This document shows positions 34,106 through 47,600 of a stretch of DNA of 64,000 bases, piece after piece; position 1 is the stretch's first letter, and every line of letters begins with the position of its first letter. The translations under genes were made by a program, and so were the position numbers. The DNA is from Protonemura montana. Its lineage: Eukaryota > Arthropoda > Insecta > Plecoptera > Nemouridae. Below the pieces are notes generated by a model that ran no database searches, was not told where the DNA came from, and worked only from the letters and a program-made list of their open reading frames with translations. The stretch lies in contig OX387602.1 of NCBI GenBank assembly GCA_947568835.1, forward strand, positions 26,649,021 through 26,713,020, read 5' to 3'.

Positions 34106-37100
34106 AGAGCTCACACTCGTGACCGAGGTGTCAAGAAGGTGTTCCCCGCCGTCCAAGTCTACACGCACGCGCGATCAAGGCTAATTGCGTAATTGTTCCC
34201 CGAACCCAGCGTTGTTTTGGCAGCAAGGAGTTTGATCGGTGATCGGAGCGTTCCATCGTGATGTGTGCAGGAGGTGGCTGGCTGGACCGCAGCGGAGGCG
34301 CGCCTAGGACGCTGTCGTCCCGTCGACGGTCACTCTCTGCGTTGGCACACACTTTTACTTTTGTAGGCAGCTCCACGCACGACGTCGAACTGCGTACGGT
34401 GATTACGAGATGGATTTTATTCAACGCATAACGTTATTTAACAAAAACCTTTGATCTGATCAAAGTATTCGATATGTCTCTAGATAATATTGTCTTGAAA
34501 ACATTTTTTAATTAAAGACTTCTAAGGAATTCGACATGATTGTGTTTTCAAATAGGTATGCCATTTTCATAATTCTTCTACTTATTGGCTGACGGCACAC
34601 TCTAAATTTATCTGGCGTGGTTGTAATTTGCACCTTACCTTATAAATAATTGTTCCCTCGAAGGTGTTATACTTAGTATTTCCCCTGAATGACGATATGT
34701 TTCGTCAACCTTAATGATTGCAATGATTTTGCCGATACCCATTGTTTTTATTTTATACTTGCAAACCTGCCTACCTTTAATACCCACTTATCAGAGTGCC
34801 GATTTCAACCTCTCACGCCAAAATTGCACGCTCGGTTGCATCCCGGTAAATCATCGCTCACTTAACGCCCTCGTTACGAGCGCCCTGCCAACTGTTAGCG
34901 ACCGCCGCCGGGACGCCGATGCCCTGGGCGTCTTGTTAGTATCGGGCACGGCGAAAAGCATATGCAAATGGCGGGTGAAACACGCGGCACCCGCCCCAAA
35001 GGGTGGCGTGGTGGTAGGGTGGTCTGATAATTCACTCTTTGACAGATCGAGGTGTGAGTTGCCGCCGACGGCAATCCGGAAGATATTGTAATTTGATCTC
35101 TTGATGTAAGCGATTGTATTAATTCTGTCCGCCGGTTGTTTTCGGTGGAAATTACAATAAATGACTGTGGAAGGAGATATACGACGGAGGCTGAAGAATT
35201 TCAGGGGAAAAATTCTGAAAAAAAAACGTGTTTTGGGCATTTTGACGCTATCGGAGAATATCGACTTTCAAATGAGCGTGAGAACTGGTTCGAGTTACGC
35301 CACTGTACTTGTTTCGTGTCTTATCTTGCACCGATCGGCGGAATTTGCCAACTGCCAAATACTTAAATGCTTAGTTAAGATTTTCATTGGCCGCTGTGCG
35401 CAGTAAATTGATAAGATATTTAGCAAGTCTCGCCAAGTTTTCCGGTGTAACTAAACACTATATAGAAAGTGAATCGAACCGCGTTACTTTCAGAAATTGA
35501 TTCAAAACTCTGGTTGTGTGTAACAATTCGAAATGCCGGAGTTTACTGGAGTAGATAATTGGAGAAGAGAGAGGGGAGCGAGATTGAAAAGGGGCTTTGT
35601 TTCAAGCACAAATTCACACGCGAAGTCTGCCCCTTGAGATGTAATTATATCAAAAATAGACGAAAAAAGGTGAATCTGTGTGCCATATGTGATCTGTTTG
35701 TATAAATGAATATTGATACAAACACAAAACATTCACATATTAGAGTGTGCGGCATTTTGCCTTTGTTTCACCCAGACTCGGCTACCGATCGAATGTGGTA
35801 GCTCACGGGGTTATTCGTCAGTCACCACGGGAAGCCGTGACTGGCCACGATCAAAATTACTGCGTGAATTCATCTGAGACAAGCACGCTGACAATTGAGA
35901 CAATACCTGTGCGGAGGGGGAATAAAAAGTATTAAACAAATAGATCACATTCACAACAGAATGTGAGCTGATGTTTGGGAGGTCGCTAGAAAAAAAGGCA
36001 CCCCCTGCCTTGTTTTAGGTCAGGAAATCTTAATATTGTGCAGTAGGAATGAATATATGAAAGGATTAATGATTACTCTTGACCATTTCATTGTCTATGA
36101 TACGTCTGCAGCATAATTTTCAACTAAAAGGAATGATCAATCTTGATTATAACCGCCTGACCCTCGAATTTCACGAGGCGATGAAGATGTTATTTTGGCA
36201 GTTATTTACTATAATTTTGCAAGAACATTTCATGCACCAATAGCATCGTGTGCTAAAAATTATCCTCACAAATTTGTTATTTCATTTGCAATTAAATTTA
36301 AATGCACTACTTTTAGAATAATCTAATTAGACGAGTATACTTATTTTGTTTACCATGAGCGCTGCATGCACTATTCTAAGTCCATGTAATTTACCAATGA
36401 AACTGATTGCCCAAATATTTTTTATCGGCCATGAAGATCGGTTTACAGCGGCTACATAACAAGTCTATCGAGGTCTTAATTTCATTTCAGTATAATTATA
36501 ACATTACGAAAGATTTTCGAATTACGTTCGAATGAGCGTCGATGCGTGGGTGTTAGAGCGGCGATGGCTATCATAATACCGCTGTCCGCGCGGCCGTCAA
36601 ACAAAGAGGGCAGCAGCGTCTCTCCATCTTGGTTCGAGCCGCGCTCCTCATGGAAATGATTGGTACCCCATCTGGTGCAGCGCCGTGTAGAAGCGTTGGT
36701 GCGTTGCTGACCAAGTAATAAGCCCGGAAAAAGCCGAGGATCCTTCGTGTTAAGTATCTTTCGAACGAGGGGAGTGGGTGACGATGAAAAACTATAAAAC
36801 CTGCGCTAGAAATTACCGAAACTATTTTACCTGTAATACCGGGTCTAGTCCCACATTATTGAACAAGTTAAATTGTTTTTCTTTTATCGATTTAACTCGT
36901 AAAATTGGCTCAAGATTCCGTTTAGACAGCAACCTAAAGCAGAACGGTGCCGTTGCTGAGGAGATAAAAAGTCTCTTGGGAAAAGCAGACGTCTCTGCGT
37001 ATGGCTGGTACCACTTGATCTGGTGGCTTATGCCTTGTTAGTGCAATTTTCTAGATTTTAGATTTTGCTATTAAAAAAAAAACATGTTTTAATTTTGATG

Positions 37101-38618
37101 ATTTTTCATCGCGAAGACTTCGATGAAAGACTCCTCGAAGACATCAAGAAGCCTACAAGTACCTGAGTAAAATATGGATCTCTAGCTAGATGGCAAATGC
37201 TCGTTTTCCGAAAAAAAAAATTCCACCAAATTTGACTTTAACCCTTTTTACGGGGCTCTATTTGGGTCTCTTTTGGTCCACATTATCAGCTTGAAATGCC
37301 ACCGTCGAAGCAAAATTTCTTAATCGACGACTTCTGTCATGCATTTTCTTTGCCTATGGGTAGCACCCTTACCGAGAAACAGTTCAACGCGAAGAGCAAC
37401 GTTTTGTTTGCGTGGCACTTCGCCCCGAACCCCCACCCCAACCCCGTAGCATCACCTGGGCCACCTAAGACCACCACCCACTAATCAACATGTTATTGCA
37501 TGACCTTTCTATGCAGCAGCCGACCACTGGAAGAACATGCTCTTCATAATTAGGGGTATCCAAGGAACGGGCGAGAGCCCCGCACGTGCAGCGTCTTTCA
37601 GCTGGAAGACCTTTGCAGCGTAAATTTCGTTATTACATTATTGCTGCCGATACTTGCAGTAGCATATCAGAAAAACCTATTTGCAAACCGGACTGCCAAC
37701 GCTATTTGTGAATTGCAAACTCTCTTGCGAAAACTTTGCGAAAACCTAGCGAGCCACGTGCGTAAATTGTCTACGAGATGCGTGCGTAGTTGCGTTGCAC
37801 GTGCAACACCGTCTGCGCGGCACCCGTGTCCGCAAGCAAACGAGCACGAAGATATAGGTACGCATTTCTTGCTGGCCCACCTGTAGATGAAATTAATCAA
37901 TTTGCTGCAAGCGTGCCATTGGTTCCGAGCGAGCGTCACGAGTCGATTCCCACCTCCAATTACAATTCCGAGTGATTACATCGAAGCCAATCGCCGATCG
38001 CCAGCTTGCGATCGACTGGACAGCCCCAACTCTGTTTACCATGCGCTTCGAGCGGAGAAACTTGCAGCGTGCGTACTGCGGACCTGCATCCTAATTGTTT
38101 CAAAAGTGCACTGCAATTACAACGTGAGCGGCTCATGAATGGTAAGATGTGCAATTAGGCGGCACGCATTTGGTAAAAACACTTCCCGAACCCAGAAATG
38201 TTCTTCCCTCTCCGTTTTTCATTAAACCAGTGCAAAAGATAAGTCAAGTTCGGATTTTACAACATCCATGGGAATTACCCAGTGCATTTCCTTAAATCTG
38301 AAGCACAGGTTTGTAATTGACAAAAGTCTTGGAGCAATTATCTCCATACTGATTGATTGCTCTGAACCTGTTGAAGCGTGAGGGATCTCGTCACGCTCGC
38401 TCGGCCGGAGTCTCCTCACGCACGTTCCTACCCCCGCGTTGACATTCCCACGCAAAACTGTTTGACCAACATGCGCGTGCGCCCGCCACGCACGCAGTCC
38501 ACGTCTCGCGTTACACAGGAAGTGCACCTACTCCTCAACTCCGAAGCCACAGAGCTGCATCGCTCGCGGAGTGGCTCGACTTGCCAATTTCCGCTCAAAG
38601 ACTGATAGTCTTACCTCT

Positions 38619-38647
38619 GTCGTCGGCGGCGGCGGCGTCGTCGTCGC
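38619..38647. repeat. GTC/GGC trinucleotide repeat
   Basis: Two GTC, about four GGC and three GTC units in a row. Confidence 0.75.
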
Positions 38648-41600
38648 CACGTCATGCCGTTTAGTGTCATAATTTGGACATCACTTTTATTTGGCTCTGA
38701 AGATGACAACCATACAAGTTCTGTGTAATGTAGAAGGTGTATTAAATATTGTAGTGAAAAACAGGATACGCAGTTGATTGGACAATATGTTTTAGCTTCC
38801 GGTTTGTCATGAGCGGTGATGGGGAGCGGTGATCGTCGTGGAGTTCGATATGAGAAGAACAATCGACCGCGGTTCGTCACTTTTGTCCGTACTGGCGCCA
38901 GGGTCTCCGTGAAGGCGCCATGTCGGTAGCTGCTGCACCTTCGCATAAATTATTCGGGCGAAACTAACCTGGGCCGAAATTCAATCATTGTTCTGACAGG
39001 TTTTTCGAATAATATCAATGTCTCTGCTAATGTTTCACGCGACGTTGTATAGTTATACTTAGACATGGATGAAGTATATTTAAACGTTTCGATATCATCT
39101 GGATACTATTTCGTAATGAAATAATTAATATTTCTTCCACCCAATTAAAATGAAATGAAATTTTACTCTATAATTACCCTCGTCTTTTGACAAAAACTTG
39201 AAACAAGATATACACTTAAAAATCAGTTTACTCTTGGCAAGGAGGATTTTTTTGCATATCACTCGTCGTTGTCTAATAACTAACAAGACATTTAATTGCA
39301 TCCCAGCAACGTTTTTGTCAGAATTGCTCTTCCCTCGGTCGTTTCCCCAAAAGCACACAGCTAGCACATGGCTTTCTAAATAGCGTGTAAGCGTACAAAT
39401 TGTCACTTGTACGAGACCCCGACGAAATTACACGTCTTCGATGTCCTAAGTAGCTCCTTAGAGGTCCTCGGACGCTAATTTTCACGGATTAATTCCCGAG
39501 CGGTGACTTGATTGTGATGTTATTCAAGACATGCAAACTATTGTCAAATCGTCATGCAGAAGCTATAAGGTGAACTAACGACGCTTTAATTTGAAGGGGC
39601 CCACCCATTGTGCATCATCGCTACTTACTTTTGGAGTGGTGAGCAACTTTGTAGCTTGTTGAAGGAGAATTGATATTTTTTCTGCATTGGTATAGACAGG
39701 AGCGGCAAATAGATCCGCCATAGGCTACGTTTTATCAATTCCCGAAATGGATAATTGTATAATAGATAATTTAAGATAATTTTTAAACGATCAATTTGAA
39801 GCCCGTGATTAGAACACCATTAGTTAGTTAGCAATTTATTTGATGCAATTCTGCATGAGGTCAAGCGATGTGAATTTTGTTCGGCGCTGCTTGGCAAACT
39901 ATAATTTCATGCTAAAATATGTGTGTGGCAATATTATACCAAAATGTGACGTTCGGCAACGAATTTGCTGCATATAAGAGGTGCTTTCGCAAAAATTGTT
40001 TACACAAATTAATTACGATGCCATGTTTTTTTTTGCGAGAAACTACGAGGTAGGTCTTGCTAAAATTTATGCCCCACGTTTAACATCGGAGTCTCACTCT
40101 AAAAATTAGAATATAAAAACTGTTCGAGCAAGTTTATTCGATGGTCATCAGATGCTAATTTTCCATTATTCACATTTAAGCCATCATTTGCGAAGTGAAG
40201 AGATAAATTGTTCGCTTTATTTCGGCCATAAGAATTCCGTCTCAGCAAGAATTTGGTCGATTTTCCGCGCACTAGGGTAGGTATTCTACGTGGATTTTAT
40301 TCGCAAATAATGATCAGGACAGTGATTTTCGACCTCAATTAAAAAAATAAAAAAATAAAATAAAAACGGTGTGGGCGAGTTCTCTTAGCGGTACACCGGT
40401 CGGCGACTTCCCTTTTCATTGCATAGCCCCCAAGAGGTCGCTTCTTGAACTTTTTGATAGAGTTTGTCTTATAGCTGCCGTCAGACTTGGTCGAAACTCA
40501 CAGTTTCTTCAAAACATTTCGCAACCCGACCGGAAACTATCCGACCGAAAAAGCCGATGTCCATACACTGCCATTTATCCCAAGATTACAATTGAGACCC
40601 ACCAAGTTGCACTTCCTATCAGTTTGGGCTCCGACTCTGAATGTGTTCACAATTTAATACGAGGGTGACTTTGAGGTGCTATTGCTGCAGCGTAGGTGCG
40701 ATTTGTGGTGGGCATTTAACCCTTAAACCTTGTCATCTTCTCGCGTTGTGTTGAACGGCAAGCACTGAACTCGCCAGGACCTAATAATTATCCCTGATAG
40801 ACAATCATTATTAGACGTACGGCTTTCTTTGAGATGGGAATCACTTTTCAGAAGTCCAAACTCAATTCATTCATCAAAAATTGTGCCACAAGAAAACATC
40901 TTACCTACGTGACTAATTTTTTGTTAAGATCTTCCGCTTCTTTATTTCAATCAATCTACACGAAAGCTTGAATCGGTAACTTATGCAAACGATTGTTTGA
41001 AAATCTTTTATATTCCTCAACAACAAAAAGAAAATCTTTTTGCGAACAAAGTAACAATACAATATTTTCCCGAATATTATTCGACAACTACAAAGAGAGT
41101 TAAACAGCGTTATTTTACTTCTGCTCACGCCAACATTTTATTATAAGCATCATTCATGAAATTTCTTTAGAATCAACATCGCGAAGAGTGCACGCAGATC
41201 TATTCAATACACGAGCTAAACGCTCCCGTATTTATTTGCGGTTATCCTTCTTTCTCAAACACAACATCGCAGATCCAGGAGCACTTAAGATAATATGACA
41301 AAGCGTCGAGCCTGCGGGTATCACAGAAGGTTGAGATTATACCGAGAAAGGGTTCGATCAATGGGCTTGGCACGGGTAACGTAGCCCATGCAGACAGCGT
41401 TGAGGTCGCCCTACCATGTTGGCCATGCGAGATGCTCCCAGGTCGCGGTATCTTCTTCAGTCCGGACAGAGGCACCAGATGGTAACTGTCTTCGAGGTGC
41501 CTTCAATGGTAAGCCCAGAGCACGTGCGCCGCGTTCTGACTCCAGTAAGAAACGCATCGCGGTTGCGGTGGTGCACAGATTACCAAGTTGCACATTTTCA

Positions 41601-41678
41601 TACAAAGTACAAAGCATTTGAGAGGGTCGCTCATTGTTTGATTTGCAAGTATGATTTGACGCTCAAGGGTGAAAGGGT

Positions 41679-41699
41679 GGGGGGGGGGGGGGGGGGGGG
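41679..41699. repeat. G21 homopolymer
   Basis: Twenty-one consecutive G, preceded by AAGGGTGAAAGGGT, so it can form a G-quadruplex. The exact length is prone to sequencing error. Confidence 0.85.
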
Positions 41700-44600
41700 T
41701 ACATTCAAATTTTGTTTGAAATTAAAGATGTTTTCAACGTCACGTGAGATGTGGTTGGGTTTCTGGATGACAATGGGTCGTGGAACATTGGCGAAGTGCT
41801 TTATTCGTTTAAATTACACGGTTAATTTTCGAGCTTTTAAAAACTCGTCTAATGAACAGCTGGTGAAATGTGCTTTATTATTTAGGGAAATTAGTGTTGA
41901 TTGCAGATCGTTGTTTTCTACCCACTTATTATGTTTTGTTAACATTGTTGCAGGCACAAAGCATTGAGTGCTATAAACGATATTACTAGCTACACACATG
42001 AACACTGGGATAAAACGCAATAATAAACATATAGAATCAATTAAATGTGGCAATCTGACGTATGGTAATCCTTAGCCAGAATGTGGGGAAATTTCGTAGG
42101 ATCCTCTCGACGTGCGGTCCACGACAAAGACTGGGGAATAATTGCCAATGCGATGGTAGTTAAACCAAAAGCCGCAAATCTATATAAATGACTCGTGGAT
42201 TTTCCATCCCCGATTCGGAAGATTCTTTTTTTTTTGCTGCGTTTCCTTCGATGAAGGTAGTGGGTACCTATGTACACAATTACGATTCGTTAAAAATGTA
42301 GATTCAGAGCAAAGATAGAGAGGAAGTCCGCCCACCGGAAAAGCTATTTCATTGAGTTAAAGTCTTTTCCAACAAGAGGTATGGGAAGGAGTGTTCTATG
42401 AGAAACTGGAAAGATATTTTGTGGTTGCGCCATGCCGACCTGCGTGGCACCTCCACTCGAAAACACGTACCAATTCACAAACAAAAGTTTCAGCCGAATT
42501 TAGGGGACTCTCATTATTGGTACACTCATTACCCTATACCATAAGTAATTTGATAAACAAACAGAAGCGATTTGAATTGCATGGTTGATATCATTTTATC
42601 CACTCGGCGATTATAATTCAAGTACAATTTTTAATAATCTTTACCAACGAACCTCCCCCTCTCGATGTGTAAACAGAGTGTCATGGATATCTATTGTTGA
42701 TCGCGGCTTTGTTTAATCCGATGCGATCACTTTTCAATTATTCTGTACCCCGGTGCAGCGTGCATTTGCCGCCGAGTGCAAACATAAACCATAGCACGCA
42801 AACAAAGCGCGGCACGCCGGAGGGTTCGACTGGTCCCCACCTCGTGGTCCTTCGCCGTTCTGCGACGCATGGAACTAATTGAGTGCTCCTAATTGCAACG
42901 CATTGCAATCGCCAAGACCACGCGCAGCCAAACGAGTAATTTAAGTATCAATTATAGATCATATTTGTAAATAAAATACTTGGGGCATAAAGAATTGGTA
43001 CATGCTTGCTATTTGTTACTGTTGTTTATTAATAGTTTCTTTTGCTGCAGGATTATAGCAGATAATGATGCATAAGGAGAGTATAAATCATTTGTTCGAA
43101 CATTACTTGGCGTTACCGACTCATAAAAGCTTACACGCTAATAGGTGACCTAAATCCACCTGTCTTCCAGACGATTCCAATGAGATTGAAAGTAATTTCT
43201 TATGAGCGGCCCTCGAGGAGCCGCGAAGACAGTGGTAGTGGGAGGAGATGGCTACCTTCTGTTTCGCCGTCTGTGCTCCATATGTCGTTCTGGCCGCTCG
43301 GCACACCGCACAGGTACCTTTCGAGCACCGCTCATCCCGCAAAGAACAACGGTGCACCCTTGCCGACTCATTTGATATGCTCTCGGTTCACTCCTTCATT
43401 GTTATTACGAAATTAATGCGTTTCGGTGGAAGCCTTGTTTTTTTAAGGCAACAATTTTTCTGATATGAAGGTTGGGCTTTGATAAATGCGTGAGGTTACG
43501 TTGCATTGTCATACGCAGCTTGCGTGGTGCGTGCTTTTGAAGACGATCATTATGCATGTGAGCTTGGAAGGAATACTGAATTTTAAATTATTACAGATGT
43601 GTAGCATTGACAATATCTTTGCAACAGAAGAACCTGAACATAAATGCACACTTTGATAGGAAGAATGCCGTTGAATGTTTCGGGAAAACCTAACAATTTT
43701 CCTAATCTTACGGATGACAATAGGTTATATTTTGAAGAATTTAGCAACAGTTTGGTAAGAGATTATCGAGAAAACATCCATCCAACGACAAAAAAATTGC
43801 CCAATCTAAAGCATCCTACCATTGGGAACCACTGTTACACTTCATCGACAATGATTCTACTTGTGGTCGCCAAATTCCCTTCGGATACCAGCTAGCACAA
43901 TCCACAACGCATTCTCAGATATCTCAGCAGTGCAACGTAGCATTCTATCAAAAACCACAACCGAATGTTTCCGCAGTCTAACATCATCGAAACATAAACG
44001 CTTGTCTGAATTCGGCACACTTGAAATAAATAACTAGCGTCGAGTCCGAGTGTTCCCGGCAAAGGCAATCAACGTTTACGGGATGATTAGAGCACGGTGT
44101 GTACCGACGCTAGTGCATTGGGAGGGTGGGATCGGTGTGTGTGTTTATAAGCCGGTAATGGCCAATAAATAACGCCAGGTAGATGCTGAAAGTGACGCAA
44201 CTCTCACCACGAAGGCGCCTCGGTTCGATGCCAAACGATTGTCGATAATAACTTTATTACACTTGGACGGTGCGAGATCGAACGAACTGCTCAAGTGCGA
44301 GAGAGATCGAGGAATAACCGATAAAACCATTAACCGCCACAACGCCTTGCGTAGACCAAAATCAAACACCAACTATATTTTCACGGATAAATTAGTTCCT
44401 AACCTCAATTTAATAATTTCGAGAGCAAACAATGGTGCCAGAAATTTGATTGGCTTTGATGTGGTATAGTTCGGGAAAAATATAGTAGGGGTTCAATTAT
44501 TCATCATTTTTATCGATGAAAAAATATTTTAGTGCATTGGGCGAGTTGTGTTACGATTGGTAGGTTATCGAGTCTCCGGTGAGAATTGGTTTTATTGGGA

Positions 44601-47600
44601 TCAATTATGTAAATCACATGAATTAATTAATCAAAATAAAGAGTTCCATGAAATAAAATGTGTGTTTCACGTGTTTACTCTCTGTGACTGGGGGTGCTGT
44701 AACCTACCAGTACAAATAACCACGCAGATAAAAAATCCTACCATTAGTATTCCTATGTGAAACAATCGCCAGTACCACATAATGTCTTCATCGCCAAAGC
44801 CCACAATAGGTACTGCCCGGATCGCTTAAAATTGGGTCCACATTTTTTCAACGCGGCCGTACATAAACGCTGTTAAAGCACGGATAGCAAGCTAATTACA
44901 ATAGTGCGTCGAAGGGCAGGCGCAGTTCGGTCGCGACTTCCTGAAGGCGTCACGACTTGCAGGCGTGTAACCATAGAGTGCCGCGTCTCTCGCGAGGGCA
45001 ATTTCGGCGGGCGCCCTAGCCCTGCCCACCGAGCAAACATCCTCTGGCGATCGTAATTGATCCTAAAACCCCTTCACCTGTCGGGACGGGCAGCGTGAAC
45101 ACACATCGATTATCGATCAATGGGATATATACTACACACAGTAGATGCGTCAATGAGATTGTAAAGTAGAGGTAGTATGGCCCTGCGCACTGGAGTACCG
45201 TGGTGTTAGTTTTAACGCGGGGGATATGATCACGGTATAATTAAAAAAGATTTCTTGGCTTTTAATTGCTTCGGCTCTTTCAAACTAGACTAAAAATGAT
45301 TTAGGAAGCTCCCATACTTAGCCGAATTTGTTCACAATATGTAATGTAATTACAGGTGTATCAGCCAAATTTGGAGCAAATTCATGTTTTTAAAAAAATC
45401 TGGAAACAGAAATCCCATTGGATTCCTTTGCCACAAAAGTTGCAATCTCTCTCTGACGTTTCACATATAAATAGGTAAAGATTAGAATACATCTGAGATT
45501 GTGATGATGTCATGTCTTTATAAAACTTCATGAACAAAACTCTTCCAGATTTCAGCTACGACTGGAAAGCTATAAGGTGCCTCTGATGTAAGAAAGAAAG
45601 ATTGGATGTGCTGAAAATAAACTCCCAACCAAAAAGCTAATAGCACCAGTTTTCATATTTCACACGGGCTATATTCTTCTGTGGGTTACAACACTCATTA
45701 TAGCAGCTTCCTCAGCAACGATCGAAGGTAGCCTAAAAAATCGACATCAGTTTAAAAAATGATTTTTACAATATTTGATGAGTTTATTTATCTTGTGTGG
45801 AGATGAAAAAGCAAAGTGATGAAGGAGGTTGCACTAATCATAGGGGACTGCGCCAGTAAGTTGACTGAAAACTACAGTGTGTGCCGCGTAGGGTGTTTGA
45901 TTCAACACAGCTAGTCTTCGATCTAGCTAATCGCTGGGATAGGAAGGATACGAGATAGTCTGGCTGGAGCGGAAATTATTGGCTTTGCCACTAATTCATC
46001 GCTAGCGTACTATTATAGACACACCACACCATCATCGATGCCATCATCGAGTATTAGCAGAATTCTTTACGATCGAAGACTTAGGATTACTGTGCGTAAG
46101 CTATCATCGAAGAGTTGCATAAAGCTATAAATCAATATTTTGGCCGTCGATACCTCAATTATCAGGTGGTGATTTTTTGTTTGCCTAAATGTTTTATTCT
46201 TTTTTTCTTTTTTACAAGTTTGATGTAAAACACCGATCCAATTCCTAGTAGCAATGATCCATAGTTAACTTCTACAAAAAAGATTGTAATTATTATCTCA
46301 GAACTATATACTGTTCCTACCACGATTGATGTCATTTGCTTGAAGAAACTAGATTTATAATATACTTCACTGGAGTCCGGCTCCATAAATCTTAATTATA
46401 TAACAGCTAAAAAAAAACAAAAAAACATTGCCTAATTTCTGCACACCATTTCATGCAAAAGGGTTTCTGAATTTGGCCACTGGAACGTGATCGAGAATCC
46501 AGTTTTCTGCGGACTGACCACTTCACGGTGGACAAGTGCTCGCCGCGGACAAGGTAACACATTTTGACACTTGTCCCGGGGGTCCACGCCGCCCGAACTC
46601 GCTAGAGTCATTCGCGATCACTTCATGTGCGGTCCAGGACACTGAGATGCTGCAAGGATTGCTAGATCCATGTGTCCCATGCACCGACCGACTAGCAGCA
46701 TAGCACCATGTGATATTTTGGGACGGAGAAAATTGGCACCGGGCTAGTTTTTTTTTTCAGTTGCCCTTTGATACGAATTATTGCACCCTTCTGGCGAAAG
46801 CAATTTTCGATTTTTCAAGGTAATGTACGAGTTATTACGCGGAACAGCTTCGAAATTCAATTCACATAGGAACCCCATTCAAGTTTTGCCAACTTAATCT
46901 CGCGTTCAATCGCTAATTGGCAACCCTTGCAGGATTTATTACATTTCATACGCCACGAAAGAGTTTAATGTTGGCAACGCAGACATCATTCTTTGATAAA
47001 AATGAAAATGTCTTCATCGAAAACTGGAAGCGATTCGTTCAAGACAATTTGCCCATGTTGGCTCCAAGTAATGGCGTTAGGGTTTGAGCCAAAAGCATCT
47101 TTGTGTGGTCGGTAAGAAATTACAAGATATTTTCTGCCACCAGACAATCCTTTTCAGTGGAGTATCACAACAACACTCATAACGAAATCAAAAAGACAAA
47201 ACCCATTATAACATTAGAAGTTGTAAGATAATTTAATAAAAATTAAGACATCGCTAGACAAACATCATTTTAGCTCCTCCAGGCATTTATACGCTATGAT
47301 CTCCCCATTACGCTAACAAGGCTATAAGTTAAAACTCAATTCGTAAACGTTTACCGCTCCTCATTTCGGTTTCCAGATATCCCAGAAAAGTTTATGGGAC
47401 GGCTGTCTGTTAGTCAATTGCCTTACTGACCTAGATCTATCTAGGACCTAGGTATGAAGCAAAGAAAACAGGCCTCGCGAAATCTCTGGACTGGTCGTCG
47501 GTCTGGTCGTCTGGCCCGCGATAATGCGACTTTAACGATCGCACGAATTAACAAGGGAGACTTGAGGAAGACGCAAAGGCAACGGCAGGGCCGGAAAGCG

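Noticed and set aside
41416-41967. 183-codon ORF
   Set aside because: Runs through the G21 homopolymer, with no similarity and no splice structure.
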